Of a stretch of 64,000 nt of DNA, positions 16,972 to 26,801 are shown one piece after another; the first letter of the stretch is position 1, and each line of letters opens with the position of its first letter. Under the pieces are notes generated by a model. The model saw only the letters and a list, made by a program, of their open reading frames with translations, searched no databases and was not told the DNA's origin. The DNA comes from Herbidospora sakaeratensis (GTDB lineage: Bacteria > Actinomycetota > Actinomycetes > Streptosporangiales > Streptosporangiaceae), in the NCBI RefSeq assembly GCF_001570525.1, contig NZ_BBXC01000007.1:1310679-1374678 (forward strand), read 5' to 3'. The position numbers were made by a program, and so were the translations under genes.

Positions 16972-16989
16972 CTTGTCTGATCGGACAAG
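16972..16989. terminator. Short stem-loop after the dipeptidase gene
   Basis: CTTGTC and GACAAG flank a 6-base loop just after the stop. It is a weak terminator or an operator near the promoter of the next operon. Confidence 0.3.
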
Positions 16990-17042
16990 GGCCGCCGGTT
17001 CGGGTTGTGCGATCGGCTGAGTACGACGGCCGCCGCGCGATC

Positions 17043-17048
17043 TAGCCT
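17043..17048 (+). promoter_or_regulatory. -10 element for the peptide-importer operon
   Basis: TAGCCT ends 6 bases before ATG 17055, so the eight-gene operon 17055-26779 probably starts with a leaderless message. Confidence 0.5.
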
Positions 17049-17054
17049 CGGCAC

Positions 17055-18407
17055 ATGACGACGCCGGAACGCTGGCTCGACGAGCACCTCGCCCCGATCC
17101 TGGCCGCCCGCGGCGTGCCGGGCGCCTCGGTCGCCGTGCTGGCCGGAGGCCGGGTGGTGACGGCCGCCGCCGGGGTGCTCAGCACCGCCACCGGCGTCGC
17201 GGCCACCCCCGACTCGGTCTTCCAGATCGGGTCGATCACCAAGTTGTGGACGAGCGCGCTGGTGCTGCAGCTCGTCGACGACGGCCTGGTCGACCTCGAC
17301 GTCCCGGTGCGGGTCTACCTGCCGGAGCTGGCGGCGGGCGACCCGTCGATCACCACCCGCCAGCTGCTCTGCCACGTCGCCGGGTTCGAGGGCGACGTCT
17401 TCACCGACACCGGCCGGGGCGACGACGCCGTGGAGCGCTACGTCGCCTCGATCCGGGACATCCCGCAGTTGTTCCCGCCCGGTGAGGTGTTCTCGTACAA
17501 CAACACCGGGTTCGTCGTCCTCGGCCGTCTGGTCGAGGTCATGCGCGGCGAGCCGTTCGACCGGGTGCTGGTCGGCCGGCTCGCCGCGCCCCTCGGGCTC
17601 ACCCACGTCTCGCCGAGCCCGTACGAGGCGATCCTGCACCGGGCCGCCGTCGGGCACCTGCCCGGCGAGGGCGGCGGCCCGGTGCCGGCGCCGACGTGGG
17701 CGCTGGCCCGTTCGAACGCGCCCGCCGGGTCGATGCTCGCGATGACCGCCCGCGACCTGGCCGGCTTCGCCGCCGCGCACCTGGAGGGCGGCGCGGGCCT
17801 GCTCAAGCCGGGAACGGTGGCGGCCATGTGGCGGCCCCAGGTGCGGCTGCCCCGCCTCAGCGGCATGGCCGCCGCGTGGGGGCTCGGCTGGGAACTGGAG
17901 GAGCACGACGGGCGGGCCGTCGTCGGCCACGACGGCGGGACCATCGGCCAGGCCGCCTTCCTGCGGCTCGTGCCCGACCGCGGCGTCGCCGTCGCGCTGC
18001 TGACCAACGGCGGCGACGTCCTGGGCGCCTACGCCGACGTCGTCGGGCATCTGCTGGGCGAGCTGGCCGGCGTCGCGCTGCCGCCCCGCCCGACGCCGCC
18101 CGCCGCGCCCGAGCCGATCGACCCGACGCCCTACCTGGGCCGCTACGCCGACACGATCTACGACATCACCGTCAGCCAGGATGCCGACGGCGCCATCTGG
18201 CTGGAGCGGGTCCCCAAGGACGTCATCGCCGAGATCGGGGAGAAGCCCCTGCGGACCCGGCTGGTGCACCTGGAGGGCGACTCGCTGATCGCGCTGGAGG
18301 CGATCCACGGCGTCCATCCCGTCTTCGCCTTCGTCGGACGCGACGAATCGGGGCTCGCGAAGCACATCCACTACGGCCGCGTGGTCTCGAGAAAAGGAAC
18401 GCCATGA
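17055..18407 (+). CDS. Serine hydrolase, S12 beta-lactamase-like family (copy 1)
   Basis: A 450-residue penicillin-binding-fold hydrolase. The SxxK motif is SITK at residues 60-63, the second motif is YNN at 148-150 and the third is HDG at 292-294. A C-terminal beta domain (about 350-445) follows, as in D-aminopeptidase/EstB relatives. There is no signal peptide, so the enzyme is predicted to be cytoplasmic and to act on imported compounds. It is the first gene of a tightly packed operon and overlaps the substrate-binding protein gene (ATGA). It resembles the copy at 23509-24870, with shared TDTGRGDDA and IGQAAFLR stretches. Substrate not proven; D-amino peptide or ester is suggested by context. 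Confidence 0.88.
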   Translation: MTTPERWLDEHLAPILAARGVPGASVAVLAGGRVVTAAAGVLSTATGVAATPDSVFQIGSITKLWTSALVLQLVDDGLVDLDVPVRVYLPELAAGDPSITTRQLLCHVAGFEGDVFTDTGRGDDAVERYVASIRDIPQLFPPGEVFSYNNTGFVVLGRLVEVMRGEPFDRVLVGRLAAPLGLTHVSPSPYEAILHRAAVGHLPGEGGGPVPAPTWALARSNAPAGSMLAMTARDLAGFAAAHLEGGAGLLKPGTVAAMWRPQVRLPRLSGMAAAWGLGWELEEHDGRAVVGHDGGTIGQAAFLRLVPDRGVAVALLTNGGDVLGAYADVVGHLLGELAGVALPPRPTPPAAPEPIDPTPYLGRYADTIYDITVSQDADGAIWLERVPKDVIAEIGEKPLRTRLVHLEGDSLIALEAIHGVHPVFAFVGRDESGLAKHIHYGRVVSRKGTP

Positions 18408-20002
18408 CGCGCATGAGGGCACTGGCGGCACTCGCCCTGACGGGTTCGGTCGGCCTGGCCGCCTGCGGCGGCGAAGCAGCCGAATCACCCGGCCAGGCCG
18501 CCGGGACGACCGGGTCCGCCTACGCGACCGGCAAGACGTTCACCCTGAACATCGCCGCCGACCCCGGCGCCCTCGACCCGCAGGGCGCGGCGACGAGCGG
18601 GCTGTTCGCCCTGACGCAGTACGCCTACGACAACCTGGTCGCCGTCGCGGCCGACGGCTCGATCCAGCCGCAGCTGGCCGAGGCGTGGACGGCCGAGGGC
18701 GCCACCCTCACCTTCACCGTCAAGAGCGGCGTCACCTGCGCCGACGGCGCGCCGTTCACCGCCCAGACCGTGGTCGACAACATCGCCTACGTGACCGACC
18801 CGGAGAACAAGAGCCCGTTCCTGGGCGTGTTCATCCCGGCCGGGGCCACCGCTTCGGCGGAAGGCGCCAAGGTGACGGTCAAGCTGCCCGCGCCCGCGCC
18901 GTTCGCGCTGAACCAGTTCTCCAACCTGCCGATGGTGTGCGACGCCGGGATGAAGAACCGCGCGAGCCTCAAGGCCGGCACCAACGGCACCGGGCCCTAC
19001 ACGCTCGTCGAGGCGGTGCCCTCCGACCACTACACCTACCAGCTGCGCCAGGGCTACACCTGGGGCCCCGGCGGCGCGACCACCGCCGAGCCGGGCCTGC
19101 CGGCCACGGTCGTCGTCAAGATCGTCGCCAACGAGACCACCGCCGCCAACCAGCTGCTGTCGGGGGCCGCCAACGCCGTCCAGATCACCGGCGCCGACGC
19201 CGCCCGCCTGAGCGGCGCGGGCCTGAAGTCGGTCGACACGCAGGCGCTCGTCGGCGAGCAGTGGTACAACCAGGCCGACGGCCACCCCACCGCCGACCCG
19301 GCGGTGCGGCTGGCGCTGACCCGGGCGCTCGACCTCAACCAGCTCCAGACCGCCATCACCTCCGGCAAGGGCGCCGCCGCCACCCAGCTGGCCGTGCTGG
19401 CGCCGAGCGGCTGCGCGGGCGACGCCGTGGCGGGCAACCTGCCCTCCTTCGACGCCGCCGCCGCGGGCGCCGGACTCGACGCGGCCGGATGGGTGAAGGG
19501 CGCCGACGGCGTGCGGGCCAAGGGCGGCGACCGCCTCACGGTCTCCCTGCTGTACGACGGCGCCCTGGGCAGCGCGGGCAGCGCCGCGGCCGAACTGGCC
19601 GTCGCGGCGTGGAAGGCGGTCGGCGTCGACGCCAAGGCCGTCCAGCAGAACCAGACCCAGCTGTCCGGCGCGATCTTCGGGACCGGCGGCTGGGAGGTCG
19701 CCTGGGTGCCGCTCAACGTCAGCACCCCCGACCAGGTGATGCCGTTCGTGTCCGGCCCGGCCGCGCCCAAGGGCACCAACTTCGCCGCCATCGACAACCC
19801 CGACTACCTCGCCGCCGCCAAGCGGGCCATGGCCGCCACCGGCGCCGAGGGGTGCGCCGACTGGTTCGCCGCCGAGCAGGCCCTCTACAAGGCCGCCGAC
19901 GTGGTGCCCTTCGCCAACAACGTGGTCCCCACCTTCGTCAAGGGCGCGGAGTTGTCCGTCGTGGGCAGCATCGTCCCGACCAGCATCCGGATGCTCGGCT
20001 GA
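18404..20002 (+). CDS. ABC transporter solute-binding lipoprotein, peptide family (SBP_bac_5)
   Basis: A 532-residue DppA/OppA-like binding protein. The signal peptide ends in lipobox GLAAC (Cys about residue 21), so it is anchored outside the membrane. The conserved opening FTLNIAADPGALDPQGA and the PQLAEAWTAEGATLTFTVKSGV region are typical of the family. A candidate RBS (AAAAGGAA) precedes ATG 18404. It delivers peptides or related solutes to the permeases encoded directly downstream. Confidence 0.93.
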   Translation: MTRMRALAALALTGSVGLAACGGEAAESPGQAAGTTGSAYATGKTFTLNIAADPGALDPQGAATSGLFALTQYAYDNLVAVAADGSIQPQLAEAWTAEGATLTFTVKSGVTCADGAPFTAQTVVDNIAYVTDPENKSPFLGVFIPAGATASAEGAKVTVKLPAPAPFALNQFSNLPMVCDAGMKNRASLKAGTNGTGPYTLVEAVPSDHYTYQLRQGYTWGPGGATTAEPGLPATVVVKIVANETTAANQLLSGAANAVQITGADAARLSGAGLKSVDTQALVGEQWYNQADGHPTADPAVRLALTRALDLNQLQTAITSGKGAAATQLAVLAPSGCAGDAVAGNLPSFDAAAAGAGLDAAGWVKGADGVRAKGGDRLTVSLLYDGALGSAGSAAAELAVAAWKAVGVDAKAVQQNQTQLSGAIFGTGGWEVAWVPLNVSTPDQVMPFVSGPAAPKGTNFAAIDNPDYLAAAKRAMAATGAEGCADWFAAEQALYKAADVVPFANNVVPTFVKGAELSVVGSIVPTSIRMLG

Positions 20003-20004
20003 CC

Positions 20005-20979
20005 ATGAAGACCCCGACGTCCGGCGTCAAGGTCGGCAGGTGGCCGCGCTTCGCGCTCCGGCGCGCGGCGCGGCTGCTCGCGTCGTTGTGGGTGCTGGTG
20101 ACCGCCTCGTTCCTGATGATCCACCTGGTGCCCGGCGACCCCGTGCGCGCAGCGCTCGGCCCGACCGCCCCCGCCGACCTGGTGCTCGCCCACAAGGAGG
20201 AGCTCGGCCTGCTCGACCCGCTGTGGCAGCAGTACGCGACCTTCCTCGGCCACCTGCTCCAGGGCGACCTGGGGGTGTCGATCGCCAGCCGGCTCCCCGT
20301 CGGCGAGGTGATCGCCCAGCAGCTGCCCGCCACCGCCGAGCTCGCCCTGCTGGCGTTCCTGCTGGCGGTGGCGGTCGCGGTGCCCGTCGGCGTGGTGATG
20401 GCGGTGCTCACCCGCCGGGGCCGGGGACGGCGCGCCGAACTGGCCTTCACCGGCACGAACGTCGTGGTCAGCGCGATCCCCGACTTCCTGCTCGGCGTCG
20501 GGCTGGTCTACCTGCTGGCGGTGCAGACGCACGTGTTCCCGGTCGCCGGGCGCGCCGGGCCCGACTCCTACGTGCTGCCGGTGCTGGCCCTGGCGGTCGG
20601 CCCGGCGGCGGTGTTGTCGCGCATCGTCCGGGTGGAGATGCTCGCGGTGATGGAGGCCGACTACGTGCGCACGGCGCGGGCCAAACGGCTCACCCCGGTG
20701 CGGGTGCACGTCGTGCACGCGCTGCCGAACGCGGTGACCGCGACGTTGACGATCGGCGGGCTGGCGCTCAGCTCGCTGGTGGCCGGCACGGTGCTGGTGG
20801 AGAACGTGTTCGCCTGGCCGGGGCTCGGCTCCTCGATCGTCTCCTCGATCGTCGCCAAGGACTATCCGCTGGTCCAGGGCACCGTGCTGGTGTACGGCGT
20901 CGGGGTGCTGCTGATCAACACGCTCGTCGACGTGGCGCTCGCGCTGCTCGACCCCCGCTCGGCGATCGGGGAGGCCTGA
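20005..20979 (+). CDS. Peptide ABC transporter permease (DppB type)
   Basis: A 324-residue membrane protein with about six transmembrane segments. The N-terminal MIHLVPGDP motif is characteristic of DppB/OppB permeases, and an EAA loop (DYVRTARAKRLTPVRV) contacts the ATPase. It starts 2 bp after the binding-protein stop and shares one base with the next gene, so coupled expression is expected. It forms the channel with the DppC half of the next protein. Confidence 0.93.
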   Translation: MKTPTSGVKVGRWPRFALRRAARLLASLWVLVTASFLMIHLVPGDPVRAALGPTAPADLVLAHKEELGLLDPLWQQYATFLGHLLQGDLGVSIASRLPVGEVIAQQLPATAELALLAFLLAVAVAVPVGVVMAVLTRRGRGRRAELAFTGTNVVVSAIPDFLLGVGLVYLLAVQTHVFPVAGRAGPDSYVLPVLALAVGPAAVLSRIVRVEMLAVMEADYVRTARAKRLTPVRVHVVHALPNAVTATLTIGGLALSSLVAGTVLVENVFAWPGLGSSIVSSIVAKDYPLVQGTVLVYGVGVLLINTLVDVALALLDPRSAIGEA

Positions 20980-22777
20980 TGAGGGCGCTGCGCAGGCCCG
21001 TCGGCCTGGTCGGGGTCGCGCTGCTGGCCCTGGTGCTGTTCGCCGCCGCCTTCGGGCCGGTGCTCTGGGGGGATCGGGCCGCCGCCGTCGACACCGCCGA
21101 CCTGCTGGCCGGGCCGTCGGCCGAGCACTGGATCGGCACCGACAACCTCGGCCGCGACCTGTTCGCCCGGGTGCTGGTGGCCGCCCGGCTCTCGATCCTG
21201 CTGGCGCTGGCGGCGACCGCGATCGGCATGGTGCTGGGCTTCCTCCTCGGGGCCGCGCCGATGCTCCTCGGGCGGCGGCTCGGCCGCCTGATCACCGCCG
21301 CCGTCAACGTCCTGGTCGCCTTCCCCGGGCTGCTGCTGGTGCTGTTCTTCGCCGTCGTCTTCGGCGTCGGCGCGCGCGGGGCCGCGCTCGCGGTCGGGCT
21401 GGCCGGCGCGCCCGCCTTCGCCCGGCTCTGCCACACCCTCATCGCCGGGGTCTCCGAACGCGACTACGTCGCGGCGGCCCGCATCGCCGGGGTCGGCCGG
21501 GTGCGCATGCTCTGGCGGCACGTGCTGCCCAACATCGCCGAGCCGGTCATCGTGTACGCGACGATGACGGCCGGCGCGGCCCTGCTCACCTTCGCGGGCC
21601 TGTCGTTCCTCGGGCTGGGGGTGCAGGCGCCGGACTACGACTGGGGCAAGCTCATGCAGGACGGCCTCAACGGCATCTACGTCCACCCGCTGGCCGCGCT
21701 CGGCCCCGGCATCGCCGTCGTGCTGGCCGGGCTGGCCTTCAACCTCACCGGCGAGGCGTTCGCGGCCGGGCCGCGCCGCACCCACGTCCTGCCCCCGGCC
21801 GGGCCGCCGTCGCCCGCCACCACCCCGGCCGCGACCACCGTGTTGTCGGCCGACGACCTGCGGGTGACCATCCCCGGCCCGAACGGGCCGATCCACGCCG
21901 TGCGCGGGGTCAGCCTCACCGTCGGCGACGGCGAGGCCGTCGGGGTCGTCGGCGAGTCGGGGTCGGGCAAGTCCGTGACGGCGCTGGCGGTCGCCGGGCT
22001 GCTGGAGCCGCCGGTCCGCGTGGAGGCCGGCCACCTGGCCGTCGCCGGGGAGGACCTGCTGGCCCCCGGCGCGAGCCGGCGGCTGGGCACCGCGCTGGCG
22101 GTGGTGTTCCAGGACCCGATGACGTCGTTCAACCCGGCCCACCGCGTCGGCCCGCAACTCGCCGAGGTGAGCCGCTTCCACCAGGGCATGGGCCGCAGGG
22201 CCGCGTTCGCGCGGGCGGTCGACCGGCTGCGCGCGGTGCGGATCGGCGACCCCGCGCGGCGGGCCCGGCAGTACCCGTTCGAGTTCTCCGGCGGCATGCG
22301 CCAGCGGGCCATGATCGGCATGGGCCTCATGGGCGAGCCCCGGCTCATCGTCGCCGACGAGCCCACCACCGCCCTCGACGTCACCGTGCAGCGGCAGGTG
22401 CTCGACCTGCTCGCCGACGTGCGCCGCGACACCGGCGCGGCGCTGCTGCTGATCAGCCACGACGTGTCGGTCGTCACCGACGTGTGCGACCGCGTCCTGG
22501 TCATGTACGCCGGTCGTGTCGTCGAGGAGCTGCCCGCCAAGGACCTGCGGGCGCTGGCGCGCCATCCGTACACGCGGGCGCTGGTGGCCGCCGTGCCGGA
22601 CATGGAGACCGACCTCGACCGGCCGCTCGCCGTCATCCCCGGGCTGCCTGTCGACCCCGTCGAGGCGCCGGCCGGATGCGCGTTCGCGCCCCGCTGCCCG
22701 CTGGCCGACGACCACTGCCGCGCGGTTCCGCCGCCGCTGCTCGACGGCGTGGCCTGCCATAAGGCCGGGGAGGCCCA

Positions 22778-22781
<4 letters not shown>
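20979..22781 (+). CDS. Fused DppC-type permease and DppD-type ATPase
   Basis: A 600-residue fusion. Residues 1-265 form a DppC-like permease (about five or six membrane segments, WIGTDNLGRDLFAR motif, EAA loop DYVAAARIAGVG). A Pro/Ala/Thr linker (about 268-290) joins an ATPase with Walker A GESGSGKS, signature FSGGMRQR, Walker B LIVADEP and the C-terminal oligopeptide domain with CAFAPRCPLA cysteines. Normally these are two proteins. The fusion keeps every motif, so it should be functional. It overlaps its neighbours at both ends. Confidence 0.93.
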
Positions 22782-23508
<727 letters not shown>

Positions 23509-23512
<4 letters not shown>

Positions 23513-24870
23513 ACCAGGCCCACTGGCAGCACCGCCTCGACGAACTGGCCGCCAAGCACGGTGTGCCCGGCGCCCAACTGGGCATCCTGCGCGACGACGA
23601 CCTGCTGACCCTGGCCACCGGCGTGCTGCACGCCGGGACCGGCCAGCCCGCCGCCCCCGACTCGGTCTGGCAGATCGGCTCGATCTCCAAGGTGTGGACG
23701 GCCACCGTCGTCATGCAGCTGATCGACGAGGGCCGCTTCACCCTCCAGACCCCGGTCGCCGAGGTGCTGCCCGAGTTCCGGCTGCGCGACCCCGGGACCA
23801 CCGCCGCCGTCACCGTCTGGCACCTGCTCACCCACACCAGCGGCATCGACGGCGACCTGTTCACCGACACCGGCCGCGGCGACGACGCCCTGGAGAAGTA
23901 CGTCGCCCTGCTGGCCGACTCGGCGCAGAACCACCCGATCGGCGCGACCTGGTCGTACTGCAACGCGGGCTACTCGGTGCTCGGCCGGATCATCGAGGTC
24001 GCCACCGGCCAGACGTGGGACCAGGCGATCAGGGAGAAGCTGTTCACGCCGCTCGGCCTGACCCGCACCACGACCCTGCCCGAGGAGGCGATGGTCTTCG
24101 GCCACGCCATGGGCCACGTCAAGGGCGGGGAGGAACCCGTGGTCGCGCCCGTGTGGGGGCTGCCGCGCGCGGTCGGCCCGGCCGGGCTCATCACCGCCCC
24201 CGTCGCCGACGTGCTCGCCTTCGCCCGCATGCACCTGCGCGGCGGGCTCGCCGCCGACGGCGCCCGGGTGTTGTCGGAGGAGAGCGCGGCGGCCATGTCG
24301 GCCTACCAGACCGACTGCCCCGAGAAGCGGCTGCTCGGCGACTCCTGGGGGCTGGGCTGGTTCCGCTGCGACTGGCGCGGCCACCGCGCCTACGGCCACG
24401 ACGGCAACACCATCGGCCAGGCCGCGTTCCTGCGCGTGCTGCCCGAGGCCGGGGTCGCCGTCGCGCTGCTCACCAACGGCGGCAACACCCACGACCTGTA
24501 CGCCGACCTCTACGACGAGATCTTCGCCGAGCTGACCGGCGTCCACCTGCCCGAGCCGTTCGAGCCCCCGGCCGAACCGGTGGCCACCGACCTGACCGCC
24601 CACGCCGGCGTGTACGAGCGCGAGTCGGTCCGCATGGAGGTCTTCGACGACGACGGCAAGCCGACCCTGCGCACCATCCTCACCGGCCCGCTGGCCGGGC
24701 TGGAGGACGACCCCGTGCAGACCTACGAGATGACCCCGGTCGAGCCCGGCGTGTACGCGGTCCGCCCCGAAGGCATGGAGACGTGGATCCCGGTGACGTT
24801 CTACTCCCTGCCGACCGGCGAGGAGTACGTCCACTACGGCGCCCGCGCGACCCCGAAGAAGCTCGGCTGA
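23509..24870 (+). CDS. Serine hydrolase, S12 beta-lactamase-like family (copy 2)
   Basis: A 453-residue relative of the copy at 17055. SISK is at residues 58-61, YCN at 150-152 and GHDG near 295, followed by a C-terminal beta domain. No signal peptide is present, so it is predicted cytoplasmic. GTG 23509 overlaps the ATPase stop (GTGA), with AAGGAG upstream. The two S12 enzymes flank the importer genes, which suggests duplication and different peptide preferences. D-aminopeptidase or esterase activity are both known in the family. Confidence 0.88.
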
Positions 24871-24872
24871 CC

Positions 24873-25658
24873 GTGCTCTCCCAACACCACGACGACCACC
24901 TCGACGCGGCCCGGGACGCCGGCGACCGGGCCCGCAAGGCCGGCGTGGAGATCCGGGAACTCCACGACCTGCCCGGCGCCCACGCCATGATCGACCTGCT
25001 CGCGGAGATCTGGGGCCGCCCGCTGATCACCGTGGAGTTCCTCCGCGCGCTGACCCGGGCCGGCAACTACGCCGCCGGCGCCTACGACGGCGACCGCCTC
25101 GTCGGCGTCTGCCTCGGCTTCCACGAGGAACCGGCGGCCCGCACCCTGCACAGCCACGTCGCCGGGGTCGTGCCGGGGCTGGCCGGCCGCGGCGTCGGCG
25201 CCGCGCTCAAACTCCACCAGCGGGCCTGGGCGCTGGCCCGCGGCATCCCGACGATCGAGTGGACCTTCGACCCGCTCGTCAGCCGCAACGCCTACTTCAA
25301 CATCGTCAAGCTGGGGGCGCTGCCGGTGGAGTACCTGCCGAACTTCTACGGCGCGATGCACGACGCCATCAACGGCGCCGACGACACCGACCGCCTGCTG
25401 ATGCGCTGGGACCTGCTCTCGCCGAGGGTCGCCGCCGCCTGCTCCGGCGCGCCCTTCGACCGCCCGGCCGCCGGTCCGGCCGGGCGACGCGTCGCCGTCC
25501 CCGACGACATCGAGGCGCTGCGCGCCGACGACCCGGCCGCCGCCGTAGCGTGGCGGCGGCGGCTCCGCGACGAACTGGCGCCGCTGATGACCTCCGGAGG
25601 CCGCGTCGTCGACTTCGACCGCGACCTCGGCTACCTCGTCGACCTGGAGACCCCATGA
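24873..25658 (+). CDS. GNAT-family N-acyltransferase linked to an N-succinylamino acid racemase
   Basis: A 261-residue acyltransferase. The acetyl-CoA-type pyrophosphate loop appears in VPGLAGRGVGAALK (about 100-115). Flanking strands include VAGVV and IEWTFDPLVSRNAYFN; the latter is characteristic of the GNAT group encoded beside NSAR/OSBS enzymes. That group is known to succinylate D-amino acids using succinyl-CoA, and such a role is inferred here. GTG 24873 lies 2 bp after the hydrolase stop, and the gene overlaps the racemase (ATGA). Confidence 0.87.
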   Translation: MLSQHHDDHLDAARDAGDRARKAGVEIRELHDLPGAHAMIDLLAEIWGRPLITVEFLRALTRAGNYAAGAYDGDRLVGVCLGFHEEPAARTLHSHVAGVVPGLAGRGVGAALKLHQRAWALARGIPTIEWTFDPLVSRNAYFNIVKLGALPVEYLPNFYGAMHDAINGADDTDRLLMRWDLLSPRVAAACSGAPFDRPAAGPAGRRVAVPDDIEALRADDPAAAVAWRRRLRDELAPLMTSGGRVVDFDRDLGYLVDLETP

Positions 25659-26779
25659 AGCTGCGCGGAATCGAACTGCGCCGCGTCTCGATGCCGCTCG
25701 TGGCGCCCTTCCGCACCTCGTTCGGCACCCAGACCGACCGCGACGTCCTGCTGGTGAAGGCGGTGACCGACGAGGCCGAGGGCTGGGGCGAGTGCGTCGC
25801 GCTGACCGACCCGCTCTACTCGCCCGAGTACGTCGACTCCCAGCAGGACGTGCTGCGCCGCTTCCTGCTGCCGAAACTCGCCTCGCCGGAGGGGGCCGCC
25901 GCGGTCGGCCGGTCGGGCGCGGCCGGGGTCGCGGGGGCGCTGCACGCGTACAAGGGACACCGCATGGCCAAGGCGGCCGTGGAAATGGCGATCCTGGACG
26001 CCGAACTGCGCGCCCTCGGCCGCTCCTTCGGCCGTGAACTCGGCGCCGTCGCCGACCGGGTGCCCAGCGGCGTCTCGGTCGGCATCCACGACTCGATCCC
26101 GGCGCTGCTGGCGGCCGTCGAGGGCTACCTGGACGAGGGCTACGCCCGCATCAAGCTGAAGATCGAACCCGGCTGGGACGTGGAACCGGTCGCCGCCGTC
26201 CGCGACCGCTTCGGCGGCGACGTGCTCCTGCAGGTGGACGCCAACACCGCCTACACCCTCCGCGACGCCCGCCACCTGGCGAGACTCGACGCCTTCGACC
26301 TGCTGCTGATCGAACAGCCGCTGGAGGAGGAGGACGTGCTCGGCCACGCCGCCCTGGCCCGGCAGCTGGCCACCCCGATCTGCCTCGACGAGTCGGTCGT
26401 GTCGGCGCAGACCGCCGCCGCCGCGATCACGCTCGGGGCCTGCCAGATCATCAACATCAAGCCCGGCCGCGTCGGCGGCTACCTGGAGGCCCGGAAGATC
26501 CACGACCTGGCCGCCGCGCACGGCGTCGCGGTCTGGTGCGGCGGCATGGTCGAGACCGGCCTCGGCCGGGCCGCCAACATCGCCCTGGCCGCGCTGCCCG
26601 GCTTCACCCTGCCCGGCGACGTGTCGGCCTCCGGCCGCTTCTACCGGACCGACATCACCGAGCCGATCGTGCTGGCCGACGGCCACGTCGCGGTGCCCAC
26701 CGGCCCCGGCCTGGGCGTGACCCCGATCCCCGAGCTGCTGGAGCGGGTGACGACGTCGGTGGAGTGGATCCCGTTCTGA
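25655..26779 (+). CDS. N-succinylamino acid racemase / o-succinylbenzoate synthase family enzyme
   Basis: A 374-residue enolase-superfamily enzyme (MenC2/NSAR-OSBS group). The catalytic KxK is K167/K169 in RIKLKIEP; metal ligands are D195, E220 and D245; the second catalytic Lys is K269 in INIKPGRVGG. The C-terminal GGMVETGLGRAANIALA pattern is diagnostic for this group. It could racemise N-succinyl amino acids or make o-succinylbenzoate for menaquinone. Coupling to a GNAT and a peptide importer, with no other men gene here, favours amino acid racemisation. Confidence 0.92.
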   Translation: MKLRGIELRRVSMPLVAPFRTSFGTQTDRDVLLVKAVTDEAEGWGECVALTDPLYSPEYVDSQQDVLRRFLLPKLASPEGAAAVGRSGAAGVAGALHAYKGHRMAKAAVEMAILDAELRALGRSFGRELGAVADRVPSGVSVGIHDSIPALLAAVEGYLDEGYARIKLKIEPGWDVEPVAAVRDRFGGDVLLQVDANTAYTLRDARHLARLDAFDLLLIEQPLEEEDVLGHAALARQLATPICLDESVVSAQTAAAAITLGACQIINIKPGRVGGYLEARKIHDLAAAHGVAVWCGGMVETGLGRAANIALAALPGFTLPGDVSASGRFYRTDITEPIVLADGHVAVPTGPGLGVTPIPELLERVTTSVEWIPF

Positions 26780-26789
26780 GGTGCGCGCC

Positions 26790-26795
26790 TATACT
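26790..26795 (+). promoter_or_regulatory. -10 element of a leaderless promoter for the PucR-type regulator
   Basis: TATACT, close to consensus, ends 6 bases before GTG 26802 and gives the regulator its own promoter separate from the operon upstream. Confidence 0.6.
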
Positions 26796-26801
26796 CCGGG
26801 C

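Noticed and set aside
16014-18488. 824-residue minus-strand frame opposite the dipeptidase and S12 gene
   Set aside because: It lies opposite two conserved genes, has low-complexity composition and no recognisable domain.
25655-26779. Menaquinone biosynthesis role for the enolase homologue
   Set aside because: Not excluded, but no other men gene is nearby, and coupling to a GNAT and a peptide importer favours amino acid racemisation.
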